64,000 nt of DNA from Chthoniobacterales bacterium (GCA_013821455.1 JACDGS010000010.1:30841-94840); one strand, 5' to 3'. Shown: positions 8,605-17,925, numbered from the stretch's first letter. Notes: generated by a model from the sequence alone, not told the origin. Translations and numbers: made by a program.

Positions 8605-9960
8605 ATGGGTTTTTTCGACCGCGACCGCACCATCGCGGGCCCGGGCTTTAGCCGCTGGCTCGTTCCACCTGCCGCTCTCGCCGTGCACCTCTCGATCGGG
8701 CAGGTTTATGCCTTCAGCGTTTTCAAGCTCCCGCTGACGAAGCTGATCGGCCTGACGAAATCTGCGCCTAACGATTGGACGCAGCCGCAGGTCGCCTGGA
8801 TTTTCAGCCTCGCGATTTGTTTCCTGGGATTGTCGGCCGCGGTTTTTGGTCGCTGGGTGGAAAGGGTGGGTCCCCGTAAAACGATGGCGATGGCGGCGGT
8901 TTGTTTTGGCGGCGGATTTGTTATTTCGGCGTTCGGCGTTTGGTGGCATCAACTCGCTCTCATCTATCTCGGCTACGGCGTGCTCGGAGGATGCGGGCTG
9001 GGGCTGGGTTACATCTCGCCGGTTTCGACGCTCGTAAAATGGTTTCCCGATCGGCCGGGCATGGCGACTGGGATGGCGATCATGGGCTTTGGTGGCGGAG
9101 CTTTTATCGGTTCGAATCTGAGTCTGCTGCTGATGGACAATTTCAAAACCGCAAGCAGCGTCGGTGTCGGCAAAACCTTCATCGCGCTCGGGATTATTTA
9201 TTTTTGCTACATGCTGTTCGGCTCGTTCATCGTGCGTGTGCCGGCGGAGAATTGGAAACCCGCCGGCTACATTCCGCCGACGCATTCGCATAGTCTTATT
9301 ACGACAGGAAATGTGCTCGTCGCGCAGGCTTTTCGGACGCCGCAGTTCTGGCTGCTCTGGATCGTTCTTTGCTTCAACGTCACCGCCGGCATCGGCATTC
9401 TCGAGCAGGCTTCGCCAATGATTCAGGAAATGTTTCCCGGCAAAATTCTCGCCCCGGCCGCAGGCGGGTTTGTGGCGCTGCTTAGCCTGTTTAATATGGC
9501 GGGCCGTTTCATCTGGTCTTCCACCAGCGACTACACCGGCCGCAAAACGATCTACATCGTTTACTTATTGTTAGGCGCTCTTCTCTATTGTCTGATTCCG
9601 TTCGCTGGCCGCAGCGGGAACGTGATCTTTTTCGTCTCCGTTTGCGTGGTGATTCTCAGCATGTACGGCGGCGGCTTCGCGACCATTCCGGCTTACTTGA
9701 AAGATCTTTTCGGCCCGATGCAGGTCGGTGCCATTCACGGGCGGCTGCTTACGGCATGGTCGGTCGCGGGGATTCTGGGACCGGTGCTCGTGAATTATAT
9801 TCGCGAGTATCTCAAGAATCGCGGCGCAAGCGGCGTCGCGCTCTACGCGCCGACGATGTATCTCATGGCTGGGTTGCTGGTGATCGGATTGATCTGCAAC
9901 CTCTGCGTGCAGCCGGTGGCGGAGCGGTATTATTTCAAGGGCGATTCCCCCGGGAAATGA
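8605..9960 (+). CDS. OFA-family (oxalate/formate antiporter-like) MFS transporter
   Basis: A 451-residue 12-helix major facilitator. The start IGQVYAFSVFKLPLTKLIG, with WIFSLAICFLGLSAAVFGRWVERVGPRK as the A-motif region and GCGLGLGYISPVSTLVKWFPDRPGMATG, is characteristic of the oxalate/formate antiporter branch. Likely substrates are small carboxylates; formate or oxalate fits the neighbours (formate dehydrogenase, FNT channel, porin). It diverges from the porin gene across 108 bp, and a 41-residue membrane protein gene follows after 12 bp. The 9-mer at 8766 is read here as A-P-N-D. Confidence 0.88.
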   Translation: MGFFDRDRTIAGPGFSRWLVPPAALAVHLSIGQVYAFSVFKLPLTKLIGLTKSAPNDWTQPQVAWIFSLAICFLGLSAAVFGRWVERVGPRKTMAMAAVCFGGGFVISAFGVWWHQLALIYLGYGVLGGCGLGLGYISPVSTLVKWFPDRPGMATGMAIMGFGGGAFIGSNLSLLLMDNFKTASSVGVGKTFIALGIIYFCYMLFGSFIVRVPAENWKPAGYIPPTHSHSLITTGNVLVAQAFRTPQFWLLWIVLCFNVTAGIGILEQASPMIQEMFPGKILAPAAGGFVALLSLFNMAGRFIWSSTSDYTGRKTIYIVYLLLGALLYCLIPFAGRSGNVIFFVSVCVVILSMYGGGFATIPAYLKDLFGPMQVGAIHGRLLTAWSVAGILGPVLVNYIREYLKNRGASGVALYAPTMYLMAGLLVIGLICNLCVQPVAERYYFKGDSPGK

Positions 9961-9972
9961 GCGAGGAAACAA

Positions 9973-10098
9973 ATGACGACGGAAACTGAAACGAGCAGCA
10001 ACGGGCTGATGCTTTTTGTGTCGTGGGTGGTTGTAGGCGTGCCTTTGGTTTGGGGCGTTTACAACACGCTGCTGAAATTGCCGGCGTTGTTCCGGTAG
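9973..10098 (+). CDS. Small single-helix membrane protein, probable MFS companion subunit
   Basis: A 41-residue ORF beginning MTTETETSSNG, with one hydrophobic helix (LMLFVSWVVVGVPLVWGVYN) and a short basic end. It starts 12 bp after the OFA transporter stop, with GAGGAAAC just upstream as a ribosome-binding site. Short proteins of this shape directly after OFA carriers are known as MFS transporter small subunits; their role in transport is poorly defined. Length, spacing and topology all fit. It is shorter than common ORF cut-offs, so automatic annotation may miss it. Confidence 0.75.
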   Translation: MTTETETSSNGLMLFVSWVVVGVPLVWGVYNTLLKLPALFR

Positions 10099-10114
10099 GA
10101 AGTCAGCCATCTTG

Positions 10115-10207
10115 GGTGACTCGGCGGGCGGGCTTCCAGCCTGCCGGATGCTAAGAGCCGACCGGCTGGAAGCCCGTCGGCCGAGTCAGGCTGGAAGCCT
10201 GACTTCC
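10115..10207. repeat. REP/BIME unit overlapping the 3' end of carB
   Basis: A cluster of imperfect hairpins. Its right 54 bp (10154-10207) match the terminal repeats of the RAYT element inside carB, and the left part resembles the extra sequence at 12652-12690. It begins immediately after the codon for the last normal CarB residue (..SLQEYH) and supplies 18 added codons plus the TAG stop at 10151-10153. It is probably a non-autonomous unit moved by the same transposase. Confidence 0.88.
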
Positions 10208-13200
10208 ATGATATTCCTGCAGGCTCTTCACCGTCATCGGCGCTTTTTGCAGGGAGCGAATTCCTTTCGCGCTCGCTTCCGCGGCCCGCAGGGTGGTCAT
10301 GATCGGGATGCGCTGCGCGAGCGCGGCGGTGCGGATTTTCACCTCGTCTTCCCGCGGGATCTTCCCGCTCGGCGTGTTGATGATGAATTGAATCTGACTG
10401 TTCTTCACAAAATCGAGAACGTTAGGGCGGCCCTCGGCGATTTTGAAAACCTTCGTGACCTCTACCCCGTGAGCGGCGAGAGCGGCAGCCGTGCCGGAAG
10501 TGGCGATAATCCCGAAACCAAGCTCGGCAAATTCGCGCGCGACAGCGACGGCGTTTCGCTTGTCGCCGTCTTTCACGCTCACGAAAACATTACCCGCGCG
10601 CGGCAGCGGCCAACTGCTGGCGAGCTGCGACTTCGCGTAGGCCAAACCCAGATCGGCATCGATGCCCATCACCTCGCCAGTCGATTTCATCTCCGGGCCT
10701 AACGAAATGTTCACGCCTTCAAAACGCAAAAACGGAAAGACCGCTTCCTTCACCGAATAATGTGGCGGCAGAATTTCTTCCGTGAAACCCAGTTCGCCTA
10801 ACGACATTCCGGTCATCACCTTCGCGGCCAATTTCGCCAGCGGAATTCCGATCGCCTTGCTCACAAACGGCACCGTGCGCGAAGCGCGCGGGTTCACCTC
10901 GAGCACATAAAGTTTTTCGTCCTTCACTGCGAACTGCACATTCATCAGGCCGCGCACCTGCAGCTCGCGCGCCATCGCTTTCGTCGCCGCTGCGATCTCG
11001 TCGAGAATTTTTTGCGAGAGCGAAAAGGTGGGGACGACACAGGCGCTGTCGCCACTGTGAATGCCCGCTTCCTCGATGTGCTCCATAATCGCGCCAATGA
11101 CTGCGCGCTCGCCATCCGCGATGCAATCGACATCAACCTCGATCGCGTCCTCGAGAAAACGGTCGACCAGCACCGGCCGCTCGGGACTGACCTCGATCGC
11201 GCTTCGCATGTAGCGCCGTAAGTCGTCCGCATGATAAACCAATTCCATCGCGCGGCCGCCGAGAACAAAAGAAGGCCTAACGAGAACTGGATAACCAATT
11301 CGCTCGGCGATTGCGATCGCTTCGTCTTCGCTCACCGCCGAGCCACTCGGCGTTTGCCGCAGCTCGAGCCGGTCGAGCATTTCGGCGAAAAGTTTCCGAT
11401 CTTCCGCCAGCTCGATGCTTTCCGGTTGTGTGCCGATGATCGGCACGCCCGCCGCCTTCAATCCCGCCGCAAGATTTAACGGCGTCTGCCCGCCGAACTG
11501 CACGATTACGCCTTCGGGTTTTTCTTGCTCGTAAATGTTGAGCACGTCTTCGTGCGTGAGCGGTTCGAAATAAAGTTTGTCGCTCGTGTCGTAATCGGTT
11601 GAAACCGTCTCCGGATTCGAGTTCACCATGATCGTCTCGATCCCCAGCTCGCGCAGCGCGAAGGCCGCGTGCACGCAGCAATAGTCGAACTCGATCCCCT
11701 GTCCGATCCGATTCGGCCCGCCGCCGAGGATCATGATTTTGCGCTTATCGTTAGGCCGAATTTCATTCTCCGACCCATAAGTGGAATAATAATACGGCGT
11801 GTAAGCCTCGAACTCGGCCGCGCAGGTATCGACCAGGCGATAGGTGGGAATGACGCCGGCCGCGATCCGCTCCCGGCGAATCTCGGATTCGTTAGACCCT
11901 AACGAGTGCGCAAGCTGGCGATCGGAAAATCCAAGTCGTTTCGCGCGCCGCAGCCGGAAGTCAGGCTTCCAGCCTGACTCGGCCGACGGGCTTCCAGCCG
12001 GTCGGCTCTGTCTCCCTTCCGCCACCAGCATGCGCCTAACCTCCAATGCCACCTCTCCTTTCCGCAAACCCGCCTTCTCCGGATTGCCTGCAATGTAAGC
12101 GCGCAAACTTTCCAGATGTTCCGCGTCGCGGACGATTGTATCAAAACTCTCCTCCATCCAAACCGGGCCGCTTTGGCCACTCACACGATTAATCGCCTTG
12201 GCCGTAAACGATTTCCAAGAATGCAGAATCGCCGTCAGCGTGTGCTCGCCCAGAGGCCTAACGATGGCGTGGACATGATTCGGCATCACCACAAACGCCT
12301 CCAGCACGTAACGCTCGGAGTCGAAATGCTTCAGAGCATCGACCACAGCAGCACTCGCCGCTGGCTCGCGCAGGACACAACGGCCGCGACCCTGATCCAG
12401 CCATGCTTCACGGCTCTCTTCGCACAGTCGGATGTAGTCTCGGGTCGTCTTCCAATCCCACGGCAGCGGATGGAATTTTAAGAAGCGTTGCCGCTCGTCC
12501 TGCCATTGGGCGAGGACCTCGGCGGAGACGGAATCCGCGAGGCGGAAACTAACGAAATAGGTCGCACCCGGTTGCTCCCAGTGCGGGAGATGGCGGCGTG
12601 TTTGTTTGAGCGGCCCGTGCGCGTCGAACGGGCGGAAGTCGGTCATCATGGCTGACTCGGGGGGCGGGCTTCCAGCCTGTCGCCGCGTGGAGAGCCGACC
12701 GGCTGGAAGCCCGTCAGCCGAGTCAGGCTGGAAGCCTGACTTCCGCAGGTTTGCCGCCTCCGCGACGACCTGCGCAATGTTGCTCAAAAACCACGGATCG
12801 ATTTTCGTTAGGCTAAAAATTTCTTCGAGCGTCATCCCATCTTGAAACGCCTGCGCCAGGTGAAAAATCCGCTGATCGTTAGGCACACTGAGTTTTCGCC
12901 GCAGCGTCTCCGCGTCCACCCGCATCTCCGCGCCATCGCCGCACAAGCCGAAACGCTTGATCTCCAAACTCCGCAGCGCTTTTTGCAGCGCTTCCTTGAA
13001 CGTCCGCCCGATCGCCATCGCCTCGCCGACACTTTTCATTTGCGTCGTGAGAGTGGCGTCGGCTTCGGGGAATTTCTCGAAGGTGAACCGCGGCACCTTG
13101 ACCACGCAGTAATCGATCGTCGGCTCAAAACTCGCGGGCGTCTCGCGCGTGATGTCGTTGCGGATTTCGTCGAGCGTGTAACCGACCGCGAGCTTGGCCG

Positions 13201-14170
13201 CGATTTTCGCGATGGGAAAACCAGTCGCCTTCGACGCCAGCGCGCTCGAACGCGAGACGCGCGGGTTCATTTCGATCACGAGCATTCGCCCGTTCTCCGG
13301 ATTGACCGCGAACTGAATATTCGAGCCGCCCGTCTCCACCCCGATCTCGCGGATGACGGCAAACGACGCGTCGCGCATCGTCTGATATTCGCGATCGCTC
13401 AGCGTCTGCGTCGGCGCGACGGTAATCGAGTCGCCCGTATGCACGCCCATCGGATCGAGATTCTCAATCGAGCAGACGACGACGCAGTTATCGGCGCAGT
13501 CGCGCATCACCTCCATCTCGAATTCCTTCCAGCCTAACAATGACTCCTCGATCAACACCTCGCTCACCGGCGAGAGATCGAGGCCGCGCTCGACGATCGT
13601 CTCCAACTCTTCGCGATTGTAGGCGATGCCGCCGCCCGAGCCGCCCAGAGTAAAAGCCGGCCTAACGATAAGCGGAAAGCTGCCAATCTCCGCCGCGACC
13701 CGGGTCGCATCGTCAAGCGAACGCGCGATGCCGGAACGGGCCACCTCGAGACCGATTCGCACCATCGCTTCCTTGAAAAGCTGCCGGTCCTCCCCTTTCG
13801 CAATTGCCTCCGCATTGGCGCCGATGAGGCGGACGTTGAGCCTAACGAGTGCGCCATTGCGGTTCAATTCCATCGCGGCGTTGAGCGCGGTCTGGCCGCC
13901 CATCGTAGGCAAAATCGCGTCCGGCTTTTCGCGCTCCAGAATGGCCTCGATCACCTCCGGTGTGATCGGTTCGATGTAGGTGCGATCGGCGAATTCCGGA
14001 TCGGTCATGATCGTGGCCGGGTTCGAATTTACGAGCACGACCTTGTAGCCTTCCTCGCGCAAAGCCTTGCAAGCCTGCACGCCGGAATAATCAAATTCGC
14101 AGCCCTGCCCGATCACGATGGGACCGGAACCAATGAGCAGAATTTTGTGGAGCTGATCGTTCCGCGGCAT
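10151..14170 (-). CDS. carB: Carbamoyl-phosphate synthase large subunit with in-frame transposase insertion
   Basis: Makes carbamoyl phosphate for arginine and pyrimidine synthesis, with CarA supplying ammonia. Start ATG 14170 gives [17 protein letters not shown]. The frame is open for 1339 codons. The first ATP-grasp half ends near residue 476. Residues ~476-739 are a foreign RAYT transposase. CarB then resumes at [20 protein letters not shown], and the second half ([20 protein letters not shown]..) runs to the allosteric C-terminus ending SLQEYH plus 18 residues from a REP unit. Removing the 789-bp element rejoins ..[15 protein letters not shown].. in frame. Both halves keep their conserved motifs, so the gene is not obviously decayed. 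The rejoined linker is about 11 residues shorter than in E. coli CarB, so some host sequence may have been lost. No carA is seen in the window. Confidence 0.93.
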   Translation of the reverse strand: MPRNDQLHKILLIGSGPIVIGQGCEFDYSGVQACKALREEGYKVVLVNSNPATIMTDPEFADRTYIEPITPEVIEAILEREKPDAILPTMGGQTALNAAMELNRNGALVRLNVRLIGANAEAIAKGEDRQLFKEAMVRIGLEVARSGIARSLDDATRVAAEIGSFPLIVRPAFTLGGSGGGIAYNREELETIVERGLDLSPVSEVLIEESLLGWKEFEMEVMRDCADNCVVVCSIENLDPMGVHTGDSITVAPTQTLSDREYQTMRDASFAVIREIGVETGGSNIQFAVNPENGRMLVIEMNPRVSRSSALASKATGFPIAKIAAKLAVGYTLDEIRNDITRETPASFEPTIDYCVVKVPRFTFEKFPEADATLTTQMKSVGEAMAIGRTFKEALQKALRSLEIKRFGLCGDGAEMRVDAETLRRKLSVPNDQRIFHLAQAFQDGMTLEEIFSLTKIDPWFLSNIAQVVAEAANLRKSGFQPDSADGLPAGRLSTRRQAGSPPPESAMMTDFRPFDAHGPLKQTRRHLPHWEQPGATYFVSFRLADSVSAEVLAQWQDERQRFLKFHPLPWDWKTTRDYIRLCEESREAWLDQGRGRCVLREPAASAAVVDALKHFDSERYVLEAFVVMPNHVHAIVRPLGEHTLTAILHSWKSFTAKAINRVSGQSGPVWMEESFDTIVRDAEHLESLRAYIAGNPEKAGLRKGEVALEVRRMLVAEGRQSRPAGSPSAESGWKPDFRLRRAKRLGFSDRQLAHSLGSNESEIRRERIAAGVIPTYRLVDTCAAEFEAYTPYYYSTYGSENEIRPNDKRKIMILGGGPNRIGQGIEFDYCCVHAAFALRELGIETIMVNSNPETVSTDYDTSDKLYFEPLTHEDVLNIYEQEKPEGVIVQFGGQTPLNLAAGLKAAGVPIIGTQPESIELAEDRKLFAEMLDRLELRQTPSGSAVSEDEAIAIAERIGYPVLVRPSFVLGGRAMELVYHADDLRRYMRSAIEVSPERPVLVDRFLEDAIEVDVDCIADGERAVIGAIMEHIEEAGIHSGDSACVVPTFSLSQKILDEIAAATKAMARELQVRGLMNVQFAVKDEKLYVLEVNPRASRTVPFVSKAIGIPLAKLAAKVMTGMSLGELGFTEEILPPHYSVKEAVFPFLRFEGVNISLGPEMKSTGEVMGIDADLGLAYAKSQLASSWPLPRAGNVFVSVKDGDKRNAVAVAREFAELGFGIIATSGTAAALAAHGVEVTKVFKIAEGRPNVLDFVKNSQIQFIINTPSGKIPREDEVKIRTAALAQRIPIMTTLRAAEASAKGIRSLQKAPMTVKSLQEYHGSQASSLTRPTGFQPVGS
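11956..12009 (+). repeat. Terminal inverted repeat of the RAYT element (CarB C-terminal side)
   Basis: A 54-bp unit starting GGAAGTCAGGCTTCCAGCC and ending GGTCGGCTCT. It contains two REP-type hairpins with TTCC loops (GTCAGGCT/AGCCTGAC and an imperfect GACGGGCT/AGCCGGTC). It matches the other end, 12691-12744, in inverted orientation with one C/T difference, and the unit at 10154-10207. It is read through by the carB frame. Confidence 0.92.
12652..12744. repeat. Terminal inverted repeat and BIME at the other end of the RAYT element
   Basis: Bases 12691-12744 are the inverted copy of the 54-bp end unit. Bases 12652-12690 add a further hairpin (GGGCTTCCAGCCTG core) and resemble the left part of the carB 3' REP cluster at 10115-10153. 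This end therefore equals a complete REP pair, while the opposite end has only the 54-bp unit. It is read through as [15 protein letters not shown].. in the CarB fusion. Confidence 0.88.
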
Positions 14171-14244
14171 GCGCAGCGGGAGACTAGGCAATAATGGCGG
14201 CAGGTCGAGAAAATCGCCGTTTCGTCCCTGTGCTACGCTGCGGA

Positions 14245-14850
14245 ATGGCGTCGAAAAAAGAAAAGCCGACGGGCGCAAAAGCGGGCTGGCGGCTGCGCAA
14301 AAGCAAAGTGCGCTTTGCTAACAAGGTCTTCACTTTGCGCGAAGACAAAATCGAGTTGCCGAGCGGTAAACGGAAGCGCTTCGCTTACATGGAACGAACC
14401 GATGCGGTCATCATCGTGCCGATCACGCGCGCGGGTGAGATGGTGTTGATCGATCAATACCGCTACACCGTGGACGAATGGTGCCTCGAAGTGCCCGCCG
14501 GCGGAACGCACGACAAGCCTAACGAGTCGCTCGCGCAGGTCGCGCGCGACGAGTTGCGCGAGGAAACGGGCGGCATCTGCGAGACGCTGACGTATGTCGA
14601 TTATATTTACTCGGCCAGCTCGCTCACCGACGAGAAGTGTCATGTTTTTCTCGCGGAAAGCGTCGAGCTTTCCGAAGAACCGGAGAAAGAAGCGACCGAG
14701 AAAATCGAGGTGAAACTCGTGTCGCTAAAGAAAGCGCTCGCGCTTGTCCACGCGGGGCAAATGAAAGACGGCCAGTGCGCGCTGGCCATCATGCTCTGCG
14801 AGCCGCTTCTACGGAAGAAAGGCTACCTGACTGGCCGAAAATCAGCCTAA
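14245..14850 (+). CDS. Nudix hydrolase, ADP-ribose pyrophosphatase-like
   Basis: About 201 residues from ATG 14245 ([11 protein letters not shown]); an upstream in-frame ATG at 14194 is less likely because it overlaps carB upstream DNA. The order is an N-terminal beta region, [24 protein letters not shown], then the Nudix box ending LREETGG. The loop between PAGG and the catalytic helix is two residues longer than the usual PAGGxxxxGE, and the residue before ELREE is Asp rather than Arg. The longer loop holds P-N-E encoded by a 9-mer copy (14517-14525). These enzymes cleave ADP-ribose or other nucleoside diphosphate derivatives. The stop TAA also lies in a 9-mer (14845-14853). The gene diverges from carB. 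Confidence 0.83.
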   Translation: MASKKEKPTGAKAGWRLRKSKVRFANKVFTLREDKIELPSGKRKRFAYMERTDAVIIVPITRAGEMVLIDQYRYTVDEWCLEVPAGGTHDKPNESLAQVARDELREETGGICETLTYVDYIYSASSLTDEKCHVFLAESVELSEEPEKEATEKIEVKLVSLKKALALVHAGQMKDGQCALAIMLCEPLLRKKGYLTGRKSA

Positions 14851-14866
14851 CGAGTAAAGGACTCGT

Positions 14867-17326
14867 CTAAGGATTCACCGGCGCAGCTTTGTTCGATTCG
14901 GCGGAGAGTTTCCGCAAAAGATCGGAGCCCTCGACCGTGAGGCGCTTTTGCGGTCCGAGGCGCATTTTCAAATCGTCATAACCGCGGCGCAATAACGGCT
15001 CGGCTTCCGCGTAATTTTTCTGCGCGAGCAGGCATTCGCCGAGGGCAATTTCCAGATTGCCAAAGGTGTGATCGAACTCCACTCGATCGACCTTTCCGCC
15101 ATCAGCGAGCGCCGCCCGCAAGAAAGGTTCGCCTTCCGCCGCGCGCCCAGTGCGAGTGAGGCAAAGTCCAAGCAGGCCGCGACATTGCACGACGGTGGTT
15201 TGCCCGGGTGGATAACTGCCGGTGAGAGTTTCGAGCGCCTGCCGAAGACGAGGAATAGCCGGTGCATAATCGCCCTGCGCAAAATCGAGGCAACTGCGGA
15301 CCGCGAGCGCGAGCGCGAAGGGTAATCCATGTTCGCCGACAAGCCGGCGCGTGTCCTGCTCGAGGCGATCGACCACCGGCGCGAGCGCACTCAATTTGTC
15401 CTGGTTGAAAAGAGCGATGCACAAATTGACTTGCGGCGCGATGGAATCGAGACCGCCCGGCTGCAGTTTGTCCTGTAGAACGATGAGACGGCGGAAAATC
15501 ATTTCGGCCTCAGAATAATTTCGCTCCGCGATTTTAATCGTGCCCGTTTCGTTGAGCACTCGCGCATAACGCTGATCCTGTTCGCCCCACGCAGCGCGAG
15601 CCTCCGCCAGGGCTTGCTCCGAGAGCGGCTCCGCTTCGCGCGGGCGTTCTTGAGCAGAATAGAGAAAGCTCAACGTCATCAGCGTATCGGCGAGCGCGGC
15701 GTGATCGGGCGCGGGCTGGCGGCGTTGCACCGCGAGAGCCTCGCGCAGAAGCGGCTCCGCTTCTTTGAAGTGATAACGATCGGTCAGGACATCGGCGAGG
15801 GAGAACTCGGCGTGCGCCATGGCGGAGTCGTTAGGCGAATGAAGACGATGCACGAGAGCGAGCGCCGCCCGGGCGTGCTGCTCTGCCTGCTCGTAGAGCC
15901 CTAGATGTTGATAAGCGCGGCGCAGAGTGTCGTGCGCGCGTGCGAGAAATTCCGGCTCGCCTGCCATTTCATGGTCGAGTCGTTCGCTCGCGGCATCCAG
16001 GATCGGAACGACTTTTCCATCCTTGCCCATCTTCGCGGGATCGGCGCTTGCGAGCAGATCTTCGAGGAACTGATTGAGATGATCCGCCTGAGTGCGCGAT
16101 GCTTCCGCCTTGCTTTGCGCCAGCCGCGCAACACGCGCCTGCCAGGTCGCAACCACGAGGCCAGCCAACAGCGCGAGGACCGCGAGACCGGCCGCCGCGA
16201 CTGCGCCGCGATGTCGCCTAACGAACTTCTGCGCGCGATAAGTTGTGGTGTCTTTGTGCGCTAGCACCGGCAAACCGGCGAGATGTCGGCGCAGGTCTTC
16301 CGAGAATTGCCCGACCGAGGAATAGCGCCGCTCCGGTTCTTTGCGCAGCGCCATGAGCAGGATGTTGTCGAGATCGCCGGCCAGCTCGCGCCGATGCTGA
16401 CTCGGCCGCGCCGGCGTCGTCTCTGCGAGCGCGCGCGCGATTTCGTGCGGATGACGATTCGTTAGGCGATAAGGTTTTTCGCCGGTGAGCAACTCGTAGA
16501 GAATGACGCCAAGGCTGTAGATGTCGCTCGCCGTGGTCATGGTTTCACCGCGCGCCTGTTCCGGGCTGGCGTAGTCGGGCGTCATTGCTCCGGCCAGCGT
16601 CATCGTTTGCGCCGCGACCGTGGTCGAGTCCGGATCGAGTAATTTCGCGATCCCGAAATCGAGCAGTTTCGGTTCGCCCTCCGGCGTTAGGCGGACGTTA
16701 GCCGGCTTGAGATCGCGGTGAATGATGAGGTGCCGGTGCGCGGACGCGACGGCGGAGCAAACCTTGCGAAATAATTCGAGACGTTCGTTAGTCGTTAGGC
16801 TGCGACGGGAGCAATAATCGTCGAGCCGTTCGCCTTCGACATACTCCATGATGAAATAGGGAACGCCCTCCGCAGTGGCCGCGACGCCGTAGAGCCGCGC
16901 GATGTGCGGATCGTTCAGGCTCGCGAGGATGCGCGCTTCCTGGCGCAAATGACGCGCCACGCCCGCCCGGCCGAAGCTGCGATGAATGAGCTTGATCGCG
17001 ACCTCACGGCCCAGCTCGGTGTCTTGCGCGAGATAGACTTCACCCATTCCCCCGACGCCGAGGAGCGAGACGATGCGGTAAACGCCTAACGACGTTCCCG
17101 CCGACAAGGTACTCTCGTCACTGGCGAGCGTGTCGGCGTGCAGCTCGAGCGCTGGTTGCTCGAGAAACCCGTTCGCCGCGCGATGTGCGCGAAGCATGCT
17201 TTCGACCTCGTCCACGAGGCCGTTATCGTCACCGCATCTCTCGCGCAGAAAGGCGGTGCGGTTCTCGACCGATTGCTCGAGGACGGCGTGGAAAATTTCC
17301 TCGACTCGTTCCCAATCCGCGCTCAT
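14867..17326 (-). CDS. Membrane Ser/Thr protein kinase with C-terminal TPR repeats
   Basis: About 819 residues from ATG 17326 (MSADWERVEEIFHAVLE). Domains in order: N-terminal regulatory segment; PknB-like kinase with Gly loop LLGVGGMGEVYLAQD, VAIK lysine, HRDLKPANVRL catalytic loop, LDFGIAK and DYASPEQARG; one membrane helix (AVAAAGLAVLALLAGLVVAT); then tetratricopeptide-type repeats to the end. It overlaps the upstream ECF sigma gene by ATGA, implying translational coupling. This sigma-kinase-TPR pairing is a recurrent signalling module in Verrucomicrobia, Planctomycetes and Acidobacteria. Its target is unknown; phosphorylation of or through the sigma factor is inference. Confidence 0.9.
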   Translation of the reverse strand: MSADWERVEEIFHAVLEQSVENRTAFLRERCGDDNGLVDEVESMLRAHRAANGFLEQPALELHADTLASDESTLSAGTSLGVYRIVSLLGVGGMGEVYLAQDTELGREVAIKLIHRSFGRAGVARHLRQEARILASLNDPHIARLYGVAATAEGVPYFIMEYVEGERLDDYCSRRSLTTNERLELFRKVCSAVASAHRHLIIHRDLKPANVRLTPEGEPKLLDFGIAKLLDPDSTTVAAQTMTLAGAMTPDYASPEQARGETMTTASDIYSLGVILYELLTGEKPYRLTNRHPHEIARALAETTPARPSQHRRELAGDLDNILLMALRKEPERRYSSVGQFSEDLRRHLAGLPVLAHKDTTTYRAQKFVRRHRGAVAAAGLAVLALLAGLVVATWQARVARLAQSKAEASRTQADHLNQFLEDLLASADPAKMGKDGKVVPILDAASERLDHEMAGEPEFLARAHDTLRRAYQHLGLYEQAEQHARAALALVHRLHSPNDSAMAHAEFSLADVLTDRYHFKEAEPLLREALAVQRRQPAPDHAALADTLMTLSFLYSAQERPREAEPLSEQALAEARAAWGEQDQRYARVLNETGTIKIAERNYSEAEMIFRRLIVLQDKLQPGGLDSIAPQVNLCIALFNQDKLSALAPVVDRLEQDTRRLVGEHGLPFALALAVRSCLDFAQGDYAPAIPRLRQALETLTGSYPPGQTTVVQCRGLLGLCLTRTGRAAEGEPFLRAALADGGKVDRVEFDHTFGNLEIALGECLLAQKNYAEAEPLLRRGYDDLKMRLGPQKRLTVEGSDLLRKLSAESNKAAPVNP

Positions 17327-17925
17327 GCGGGCGAGCCCGCGCCGTTGATCGTGCGGAGCAGCCAGGCCTTCGCAAAAGTCCAATCGCGCCGAACGGTGGC
17401 TGAATTCAGTCCCATCGTTTCGGCAGTTTCCTCCACCGTCAGTCCGCCGAAGAAGCGCAACTCCACCACGCGGCTCTTCCGCGCATCGACTACAGCCAAT
17501 TCCGTGAGGGCATCATCCAGCGCAAGAAGGTTGGCGGCGCGCTCGCTCGGCGGTACCAGGGCTTCATCCAACTCGACGTGCTCAGCGCGGCCTCCGCGTT
17601 TGGCCGCCAGTTGCGCCCGCGCGTGATCGACCAGAATGCGGCGCATGAGTGTGCTCGCGACGGCAAAAAACTGTGCGCGATTTTGCCAAGGGGCGCGCTT
17701 CTGATTTTCCAAACGGAGATACGCCTCATGCACAAGCGCTGTGGCTTGGAGAGTGTGATCGCCGCGCTCGCTCCGCAGATAAATTCGCGCGAGACGCCGG
17801 AGTTCTTCGTAAACGGTAGGCATCAATTCCTCTGCCGCCCCGGCATCGCCGTCACTCCAGCGCGAGAGTAATTGCGTGATCTCCGGGGAGATCGCTTCGC
17901 GCTCGTTTAGGGGTTTTTCACGCAT
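17323..17925 (-). CDS. ECF-type RNA polymerase sigma factor (kinase-linked subfamily)
   Basis: About 200 residues from ATG 17925 (MREKPLNEREAISPEITQLL); the longer upstream reading lacks conserved features. Region 2 is visible (AAEELMPTVYEELRRLARIY.., ATALVHEAYLRL). Region 4 holds the helix-turn-helix (LRFFGGLTVEETAETMGLN followed by SATVRRDW). This composition matches the ECF subfamily usually encoded beside PknB-TPR kinases. It overlaps the kinase start by 4 bp. No anti-sigma gene is nearby, so the kinase is the likely controller. Confidence 0.9.
   Translation of the reverse strand: MREKPLNEREAISPEITQLLSRWSDGDAGAAEELMPTVYEELRRLARIYLRSERGDHTLQATALVHEAYLRLENQKRAPWQNRAQFFAVASTLMRRILVDHARAQLAAKRGGRAEHVELDEALVPPSERAANLLALDDALTELAVVDARKSRVVELRFFGGLTVEETAETMGLNSATVRRDWTFAKAWLLRTINGAGSPA

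Larger units (their letters stand above)
11956..12744 (-). mobile_element. RAYT (REP-associated tyrosine transposase) element inserted in frame in carB
   Basis: The 789-bp element has 54-bp inverted repeats at both ends and encodes a Y1/HUH transposase in the same strand and frame as carB. The transposase starts at ATG 12649 or 12646 ([15 protein letters not shown]). It has the family-typical [11 protein letters not shown], the metal-binding HUH motif MPNHVHAIV (codons 12286-12260, His 632 and 634 of the fusion), and the catalytic-tyrosine region [14 protein letters not shown] (Tyr codon 12097-12095). No stop separates it from CarB on either side, because 789 is a multiple of 3 and both repeats are open. 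IS200/IS605-like elements insert without target duplication, and none is seen. A 9-mer copy (12256-12264) directly follows the HUH codons, so the element has probably resided in this lineage for some time. Confidence 0.92.

Noticed and set aside
11956..12744. The CarB insert as an intein
   Set aside because: It has no intein splicing blocks (N-terminal Cys/Ser, block B His, C-terminal His-Asn). It has HUH/Tyr transposase motifs and DNA-level inverted repeats instead.
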